Source: Schistosoma mansoni
Taxonomy: Eukaryota; Platyhelminthes; Trematoda; Strigeidida; Schistosomatidae
Length of the DNA stretch: 64,000 nt
Direction of reading: 5' to 3'
Assembly: GCF_000237925.1 (NCBI RefSeq)
Contig: NC_031496.1
Span: 10,564,017-10,628,016 of the forward strand
Part shown: positions 59,566 through 64,000 of the stretch, one piece after another
Position numbering within the stretch: the stretch's first letter is position 1
How the letters are laid out: the number at the start of each line of letters is the position of its first letter
Position numbers and translations under genes: made by a program
Notes under the pieces: model-generated
Databases searched by the model: none
What the model was told of the DNA's origin: nothing
Seen by the model: the letters and a program-made list of their open reading frames with translations, nothing else

Positions 59566-60765
59566 CATACCAAACTACGTAGAACTATAAAAAGCCCATA
59601 CGTTTTCGCACACCCAAACTCAGTTGCTGTTCAAAGTTGTTGATTATTAAACGCCTAACTTATCCAAGTTCTACCCATGTCCTTTGCGAAGAATTCTGCT
59701 TGGCCATATGTAGTATTTTGAAGCAATGTTGATATAATCTGATTGTATACAAGTTCTGTAGTCATATCTTTTTGTTCCCCCTTTGCCTTCAGCTTTCATT
59801 GCGTTAATGATCAGTTCACCAACTGAATTTTGAAGACTGATAAGACGATTTGATAACAACCTTTCTAATTAGGTGCGGTTTACACATGTAAGCTGTCACT
59901 TACATTTAAGTGCTTTAACCAAAGGGATACAACTTCATATTTTGTTCCTCTTACCACATCAGTACATACTTATCAAGGATCCCTGTCTTAGTAATTAGTT
60001 GAAATTCCTTCTCTACAAATAATATGGAAAAATATTCTAGATGGTTAGTTATTGCATCAATTATTTGAACATTCCTTTCAGTAATTCATAACAATAATAA
60101 CCAACCTGTAAGATTTAATCATATTTTGAAATTATCTTTGTAGGTGGTTCTATCGTACTATTGGTTACAAACCAGATCGCCGAAGAGTTGCATGCGTGAC
60201 TTTAATATTTGCAATCTTTTTTATCGTAACACGTAATCTAATGATTCTACCGTTTTGGTTTATGGCCTATATATCTTACGGATCTGATGCTTACAAAATT
60301 TGTACTAGATATATTCCACTTATTGTTCCTGTTTTCGTCTTAAGTTGCGGATTACTTGATTGTTTAAATATCCATTGGGCCTTTCGTACTTGTCGTCTTG
60401 GCTATAAAGCTGCTAAACTATTATGGACTGCAGATTGGCAAAGTGATATTTGTAAAGCTCGGACACATTTACACAAACGTTTACGTAATCTCCAACAACG
60501 TGTTGCGTTTAAAGCTAAAAGTGATATGAGTTTAAAACCAACATTGACAGAAAACCATCAAAGTAATTCTTCTTTGAGTGAACAAATCAGCAGTGGACCG
60601 TCCTCATCAAACTATTCTACTTCTGATAGTGAACTGGAGTCGGTTCATTCAGATTTAGATTTTAAAGTATCTCCTGAAAATGACTTGAATAATTCTAATT
60701 CTATTTATCCAAATTCATCACAAAATCTTATTGATGATGACATTAAATTAGTTCATCGATCGTAA
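44105..60765 (+). CDS. TLCD4: TLC-domain membrane protein, TLCD4/TMEM56-like
   Basis: Six exons (44105-44313, 46307-46396, 50600-50658, 57598-57692, 58464-58537, 60144-60765) join in phase (2, 2, 1, 0, 2) to 1149 nt, 382 codons. TLC (TRAM-LAG1-CLN8) proteins are multi-pass membrane proteins linked to lipid handling; the exact role of TLCD4 is not well defined. Text recalled from human TLCD4 aligns in order: RMEWDSRVVSSIHA (KIEWNSRVVSTCHS), ADLWYNPA (ADPLWGGP), FILHHSAA (FIMHHCAS), YRLTTELSTPFVNQRW (FRLLAELSSPFVNQRW) and GLLDCLNIHW (VVLDVMNVMW). About six hydrophobic segments are visible, and the His-His pair is at about residue 137. After the TLC domain, about 108 residues form a basic helix-like stretch and then a Ser/Asn/Asp-rich tail, longer than the human end. 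In-frame TAG precedes the ATG. Confidence 0.88.
45759..46010 (+). mobile_element. RTE-type LINE 3' end fragment, arm of an inverted pair
   Basis: The text GGTAGGTGCAGACTACCTGG, then GACGTGGCTCGAAATTTTCC, then a subfamily-specific tail, corresponds to the end of an SR2-like ORF and its 3' UTR. The same ~240 bp recurs inverted at 49250-49497 with very few differences, including the untranslated tail CCATTTTCTTGAAATC. It lies in intron 2 of the TLCD4-like gene, sense orientation. Confidence 0.75.
46905..47323. repeat. Long near-perfect inverted repeat (hairpin), ~188-bp arms
   Basis: Left arm 46905-47092 and right arm 47136-47323 are reverse complements; I see a single mismatch (47084 against 47144) and a 43-nt loop. 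Anchors such as GACTCAGTGTAAGCCACTTC, CGAATTCACAATAATTC and CGGAACAACCCGAATATTAGG occur on one arm and in complement on the other. There is no coding frame in either arm and no obvious terminal transposon motif. It lies inside intron 2 of the TLCD4-like gene, so the pre-mRNA would contain a ~188-bp double-stranded stem. Confidence 0.92.
47610..49240 (+). mobile_element. SR2-like RTE LINE, internally deleted copy
   Basis: From ETISEKDGHIIYSQ and WTEHFRDHFNWPSAT (about 47630-47740), the sequence runs through a degraded IMSVYKKGQKSFCDNHRG segment (about 47980). It then jumps to LVDLEYTDDIVLFGEDTDK (48135, YTDD in place of YADD) and a well-preserved C-terminal half: YLGSVIS, FANLRHLWRRRDIRLPTKG, RSILLYSSETWPVR, HRCLQSIARISWDHRVSDG, LRWLGHVLRMPNYRLPRRAM. 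The finger/palm region between boxes A and B is deleted. Several frame changes make it inactive. The 3' tail, with CTTACTACTTCTACCACTATG, ends about 49240. It sits sense in intron 2 of the TLCD4-like gene. Confidence 0.85.
49250..49890 (-). mobile_element. SR2-like RTE LINE 3' part, inverted to its neighbours
   Basis: On the minus strand from 49883: a decayed DCTSGVGEMSVSKRNSA and GCETISMKVDVRRLKVFDDR segment, corresponding to LYGCETWPLRVEDVRRL in relatives, then stops and frame changes, then the 3' tail shared with 45759-46010. It abuts the plus-strand copy that ends at 49240, making a tail-to-tail arrangement. Confidence 0.75.
51190..52217 (-). mobile_element. Older RTE LINE, 3' half (split by a later insertion)
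   Basis: Minus-strand text continues from the other half at 56042: HKVLWQCLISCCVPKYTNLV spans the two parts once the SR2-like insertion is ignored. LYSNTT, LNSSGVCQG, ISPFLFNVVTDMLLETTLP, LVGLEYTDDTVL, NNAGMFGIRSSSSKCKKLLQDW, CFTHLESHI and RNIRLPTKERVHC follow, ending in decayed tail sequence. Several stops and frame changes; inactive. Antisense in intron 3 of the TLCD4-like gene. Confidence 0.85.
52871..53833 (+). CDS. SR2-like LINE endonuclease frame
   Basis: A 320-codon frame with an EEP-type endonuclease: FKLASFNVPTL (N-terminal Asn), IDVCCLSETRIQDSS (catalytic Glu), CLFVISAYAPTN, TDIVVLAGDLNAQVGH (DLN), GDRLLQLCTDYNLFLASTNF, RRCATWRPPSASQAWTQVDH, and SDYALVFANL, where the usual SDH His is replaced by Tyr. 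The N-terminal NVPTL is NVRTL in the relatives I remember. The frame stops at 53833, after which the linker continues in another frame (53869). Confidence 0.82.
   Translation: MVPPITNTEAVFLKPRTPFKLASFNVPTLMQIGQQIGLAMSLESLNIDVCCLSETRIQDSSEVLQIRSPSVASKSLFHVRLSGDLVASSSGLAGVGVALSARAEAALIDWIPINSRLCAVRLESSIKVRRNRREKRCLFVISAYAPTNCSPDAIKDEFYRQLTVLLQKARSTDIVVLAGDLNAQVGHLGTEESRLGGRWGLVGRRTDNGDRLLQLCTDYNLFLASTNFRHSHRRCATWRPPSASQAWTQVDHIVISYSWRGCAQDYRSFWSTYLESDYALVFANLTLLFSGRRIDRHQWIDVSKLAATSVASIEGSWLLG
53869..55315 (+). pseudogene. SR2-like LINE reverse transcriptase, broken, with duplicated YADD box
   Basis: Frame 53869-54519 covers the linker (HKRRLLRSEIGQSLRKDREAW, LFQLIRATGSKKSGVSETI) and LLKRYKSPGPYDLPPALFKD. 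The polymerase then shifts frame near 54460 to VPTSWNESIVVPIFKKGSRC, NNYRGINLL, EEQAGFRSGRGCIDHIFTLR and VVFLDIRAAFDSLDR (box A). About 30 residues around the usual SGVRQGCPISPFLF are partly deleted near 54870. The YADD block follows twice: GERLLDLEYADDIVLLCD at about 54967 and again 78 bp later. Then FAPSKCKVLLQDW, FVYLGSYISAGGG and a stop at 55313-55315. Confidence 0.85.
54943..55098 (+). repeat. 78-bp in-frame tandem duplication of the YADD region
   Basis: 54943-55020 and 55021-55098 are identical as far as I can read. The unit is 26 codons long and contains the polymerase catalytic YADD, so the frame is kept and the predicted chain has two YADD boxes. It is flanked by single-copy text on both sides. 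Confidence 0.93.
55316..56033 (+). pseudogene. SR2-like LINE C-terminal region and 3' UTR
   Basis: Frame pieces MKARAAYANLGHLWRLRD and KGRIYNASLSPKD, then, after a deletion, RRIADIQWQHHVSNAEVRHRV, ITILKHRLRLLEHV and a C-terminal GWGPRDGATQWLETLSDMAQ segment. Frames alternate, so it is dead. The 3' UTR ends in an A-rich tract at 56010-56030, directly before the target duplication. Confidence 0.75.
56042..57040 (-). mobile_element. Older RTE LINE, 5' half of the reverse transcriptase
   Basis: Minus-strand text: LEWKTDLGPLTLSEVENAIS, LKRGRVVGPDGLTAEIFKD, then LIPSDWSLSLIVAVYE, then (beyond the solo LTR) KGQKSSNDNQRGISLTNVVS and IIAPIILGR, then a decayed box A ending EFDSVDH at the insertion point. 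It continues at 52217. It carries one LTR-type insertion and is otherwise broken by several stops. Confidence 0.82.
56313..56749 (-). mobile_element. Solo LTR of an LTR retrotransposon (fossil)
   Basis: The 437-bp block starts TGTTA and ends TAACA (TG...CA ends, 5-bp terminal inverted repeat) and is flanked by a direct CTCAT at 56308-56312 and 56750-56754. It interrupts the older RTE copy at a point where the host text resumes cleanly. No internal coding region is present, so it is a solo LTR left by recombination. The orientation is not determined from the ends; the family is not identified. It is younger than the RTE copy it interrupts. Confidence 0.82.
57046..57094 (+). mobile_element. Short isolated 5' end of an SR2-like LINE
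   Basis: The words CCCTGGTACGGCCGAAAGTA and GGGACGGCCCGC match the first ~50 bp of the element at 52218 (CCCTGGTACGGCCGAGAGT and so on) after a C-rich lead. Nothing beyond is clearly shared. Confidence 0.6.
57852..57909 (-). mobile_element. Sm-alpha SINE tail, left arm of an inverted pair at the gap
   Basis: Complement of the SINE end: GTGAGTCAAT, CTAGGCCACCATCG, then AAGCACTGGACGGCCGTTTC, stopping at the first N. It matches the right arm at 58116-58180 in complement with small differences, including the outer flank, so the pair is an imperfect palindrome with the gap at its centre. Confidence 0.8.
57910..58109. other. Assembly gap, 200 N
   Basis: Exactly 200 Ns, presumably a placeholder. 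It lies within intron 4 of the TLCD4-like gene, so no known coding exon is lost. Confidence 0.99.
58110..58180 (+). mobile_element. Sm-alpha SINE tail, right arm of an inverted pair
   Basis: Contains ACGAAAACGGCCGTCC (the ribozyme 3' core with one extra A), AAGTGCTTCC, CATGGTGGTCTAGC and the outer flank ATTGACTCAC that mirrors the left arm. Confidence 0.8.
59525..59563. repeat. (TA)n microsatellite
   Basis: About 19 TA units in intron 5 of the TLCD4-like gene. Confidence 0.93.
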
Positions 60766-61087
60766 AAACAATATTCAGTTGAAAATTCTTTAATTTGATT
60801 TTATGTATAAACTACTTACCGGTTTTACTTGCTTAAACTCAAGATCCAGCTAGTGATTACATAACATAACGAAAAGCGAAATTCTTCAATAATCATTTTG
60901 TATAGTTCATATAGATTATTTTTAAATCACCATCGAAAGTATCATCTTTTATTTTGTATAAAAAAGTAACTCACTTTTTTACTTACTATTTACTTTTACA
61001 GTTGTAATAATTCATATTATTTTTTTAAAGAAAAGATAAGTAAAATATAGGTGATCATTTATACCAGTTCTTATTAAATAATTTACT

Positions 61088-61168
61088 TACGCCTGTTACT
61101 CCCAACGGAGCATAGGCCGCCGATCAGCATTCTCCAACTCACTCTGTCCTGGGCCTTCTTTTCTAGTT
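61088..61168 (-). mobile_element. Short RTE-type LINE 3' remnant
   Basis: The complement encodes AQDRVSWRMLIGGLCSVG-like residues, the same C-terminal end seen at 1250 and 34430. Only ~80 bp are left. Confidence 0.65.
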
Positions 61169-62329
61169 ACTAAATAATTATCATAACTTAATTATATTGA
61201 AATTGCTTTCTTGGCGTTAGCTTACTTTCCCTCATGAGTAAAAACAATCACAAATTCATGAGACTCTTTTCTTTCCCTTTCAATATAAAACATCTTGTCA
61301 AGAATTAGTTCGCGTCAACTTTTAGTTTAATCATAGGAAATTAAAGAGTTGAGCGCACTAGCCACATCACTTTTGATGGTTTCATTGGTTCTAAGTGGTC
61401 GGTACTTTGATACATACGAAGGTTGATTCAGCTTTTGTTCATTCCTGTCACCTGTTGAGCAGGTGATATGTTCGTCTGCTCATCAGAAAGGTAGTGTATA
61501 GCGTAGAAGTCCTTTCTATATCGATACAGTCGTGAAAAATTATCTATGAAACAAGAAGAAATGTGTTGTCTGTTTGTGCTTGACCATAAAACACTTTAGA
61601 TCGTTTTTTGTATATGATGGAGCTGCAGAGTAAGTAATGATAACATTACTTAGTAGAAATGATAAGGTTGAGAATCTTTAATAATAGTTGTTGTTGGTAC
61701 ATGTTAAATATCTAACTGTGCGTTATTTTTATGTGCAGTGGTACCAATATAAACGTAAACGCGACATTTATCTATGGATTTATTGACTTCTAAACTTAGG
61801 TGCATCGATAAATACCTAGTTCCTTGTTCGAATTCATAAAACAATCCAGTTTGAGATAGTAAATGCATTGACTGGAGATCGTTTTTAGTTACATTTGTGT
61901 GCTTATTCTCTCTACATCTCTAATTCGATTATTAGTTCTCAATTCTTATTTTTCTGTTTTATTTACTCATTTCGAAATATGTTTCTGATGTAGTAATTCA
62001 AAAATCGACTAACAGAATTCATAATGTTATTGGGCGTGCTCTTCTGTTTCTAAAGGTTCACAAATCTTACACTCCTGTCACAATCTTTGAGTTTTGCAGT
62101 ATTTCGCTACTGATCGACGATTATCTGATTGTAAGGAAAATAATATGTAAGATATGGTGTGATTGTAGTTAATAAATTTGGAATTAAGAAATATAATTCC
62201 TATTCATTTAAATGGTTCACCTCAAACAAGAGGATTGCTAGTGCTGTTTAATGTATGAGAGTGGTCTTCACTTCCTGGCTGCCCACACCGTAGAAAGATA
62301 TTTCTTGTTGGGGGGTCTAAGAAGAATAA

Positions 62330-62640
62330 TCGTCAATTAGCGGATGTAGTGACTTGGGAGCGTGACTGTAGGTACCTTTACTCTTTGTCTTCCCTTAGAA
62401 TGCAAATTTCTAAATCATCCATAAGTCCTCGTGATTATATCACTTCTCGAAGGGTATATTGGATGGCTAATCTTTCCTATTACCACTAATACTGTTACTA
62501 CTTCTGCTACTCTGGGTTTTGCGCTCACAGTTTCATCTCCCTGCGGTAATGGTTCATCCCAGCTTTAACCTATGTCCATACGTACTAGGTTGTACATTAT
62601 ATTTGACTAGCCGAGGTGGCTTACCATTTTTTAAGGGGTC
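62330..62640 (+). mobile_element. RTE-type LINE 3' UTR remnant
   Basis: The run TACCTTTACTCTTTGTCTTCC, a later TACTTCTGCTACTCTGGGTTTTG and a trailing GTACTAGGTTGTAC follow the order of the RTE tail at 48960-49200, with considerable divergence. Confidence 0.45.
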
Positions 62641-64000
62641 GAATAAGGTTGCGGTTGAACAAACTTTGGTCGAATTTCCTGTTGCTTACTGTAGCAGCAT
62701 TAACAGATTTTTGGTTTATTGAAAAGGTATGGAAAGATGTTAAATATATTGCCGGCCGATGAAATTATTTAATTTTTGTAAACTATCGATTGATGGTATT
62801 TGGTCACCTGATTACATTAAAGTCTATTCAGCCTGAATTGGACGTTAAACTATTTAGTTTTTGCATTTTTATGTATACAAGCTTTGTAGGTCACTCCAAC
62901 CATTCTTAAAAATTATTTTCAAGTCACTTTAAATCGATTGATAATGATGATAGATTGTATGAAACTCAGGTCTAATGGAAATAACTATAATATTGGCAAC
63001 TGTATTCAAATATCCGGAAATTCATGAAGTTTGCTCTAAGGCTGTAATCCTAGTTTATGACATATGCAGCATTTAGTAAATAGTCTCTAAAAATGTAATA
63101 GGTTATGATAGCGAAATGTCCAAACTAATAAATATAATCAGAAAGTACACTAAGGCTATTCAATCAATGATGAACAGTAGGATTATTATTCATTAATCGC
63201 TACTGAGTAGTTACCAATATCATGCTTGTCCAGTGCTTTTACTTTTACTTCTATCGATAAACTCCAATTTAGTCACTAATCTTAGTGACTCACCGTTGCG
63301 TGCATTATGTTGAGACGTTAGATGGTCGGAAATAGGCGACAGGATTACCCTAACCTTGGGTTTCATGCTATTCAGGACTCCTCCAGGGAACAGCAGTTCC
63401 CTAAGGAATACATGTACACCTTGCTGACGAGTGCCAACTCGTACAAGATCTATGTCTATGGTTTCCTCTTTACTACCTTTAAGCAGCTAACAGAATTACT
63501 ATAACTTGCCAGTTGTACATTAAGCTTGACTTTCTGAAGTAATGTTTTTTAGTGAATTAGAAGTTACTTTATACAGTAAGAAAAATAACTTATACAATTA
63601 TGGAAGAATTTGGTATGTAGTTCAACAAAGGAGAATAAAATAACTGTAATAAAGGGGCAGATATTTAAGAAGTGAACAGGATTTTGTCGTGTACTGTATG
63701 TAGATTATGAGTAGTTTTACAGATTTATCTCTCAAATATGCAAATGTGGCAAGTGGTTGTAGATTCAAATGGAACATATAAAGTAAAATGGTACTGTTGC
63801 GGATTCTGATAATCCTGTGTGATGTTCTCTTCAGCCATATAGGTTAGTAAATCCGATTGGCTTATCCGGAGACACTCATAGTTGAAATGGTACAAATACT
63901 GGGCGCAGTAGCTGTTTCTGTCTTACACTTTCTTGGCCATGTTTCCTGTCCAGTGATTCCCGACCATTTATCGACTATATAGCAGTGGTTGATTATTCCC

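Larger units (their letters stand above)
60766..64000. other. 3' flank of the TLCD4-like gene; no gene recognised
   Basis: AT-rich DNA with no convincing exon. The open frame at 63322-63504 resembles no family I know and is GC-richer than its neighbours, so it may be repeat sequence. Only the two RTE remnants listed separately are recognised. Confidence 0.5.

Noticed and set aside
63322-63504. 60-codon frame near the window end
   Set aside because: No family resemblance and GC-richer repeat-like context; not supported as a gene.
1-64000. CRISPR arrays, bacterial operons or integrated bacterial islands
   Set aside because: No spaced short direct repeats and no bacterial-type gene packing; all recognised genes are intron-rich.

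Overview
The window looks like AT-rich flatworm DNA, most likely from Schistosoma or a close blood-fluke relative. The evidence is an Sm-alpha-type SINE carrying a hammerhead ribozyme, several RTE-clade (SR2-like) LINEs, a CR1-like LINE with a PHD-finger ORF1, (TA)n microsatellites, and genes mixing tiny introns (43-65 nt) with multi-kilobase ones. The species call is inference. I resolved exons by hand from acceptor/donor sites, reading-frame phase and protein resemblance recalled from memory; no database was searched.

Region 1 (1-4.2 kb): a decayed minus-strand RTE-type reverse transcriptase fragment (about 1160-2305), otherwise unassigned DNA. Region 2 (4.2-33.1 kb): one plus-strand gene of about 22 exons that I read as the fluke synaptonemal-complex axis protein SYCP2. 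It has an N-terminal ARM-like domain, a PH (Spt16M-like) domain, a long Ser/Lys-rich disordered middle and a C-terminal coiled coil. All exon phases agree and give about 1233 codons. Its introns hold SINEs with hammerhead ribozymes, LINE ends and a (TA)n tract.

Region 3 (33.1-44.1 kb): intergenic and repeat-rich. It has RTE fragments, a dispersed repeat also found at 5.1 kb, and a nearly complete minus-strand CR1-like LINE (about 39.6-43.8 kb) with ORF1 (PHD finger) and ORF2 (endonuclease and reverse transcriptase) and apparently a single frame break.

Region 4 (44.1-60.8 kb): a six-exon plus-strand gene for a TLC-domain membrane protein resembling TLCD4/TMEM56, 382 codons. Introns 2 and 3 are transposon graveyards. 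Intron 2 has inverted RTE 3' ends and a striking hairpin of roughly 419 bp. Intron 3 has an old minus-strand RTE copy split by a solo LTR (5-bp target duplication) and by a near full-length SR2-like LINE (8-bp target duplication). Intron 4 has a 200-N assembly gap flanked by inverted SINE copies.

Region 5 (60.8-64 kb): no gene recognised; short RTE remnants only. The two host genes are unrelated in function (meiotic chromosome axis; membrane TLC-family protein). The most unusual material is structural: the minimal SINE ribozyme, the long intronic hairpin, the in-frame duplication of the YADD catalytic box in one LINE, and the isolated 5' ends of an RTE family.
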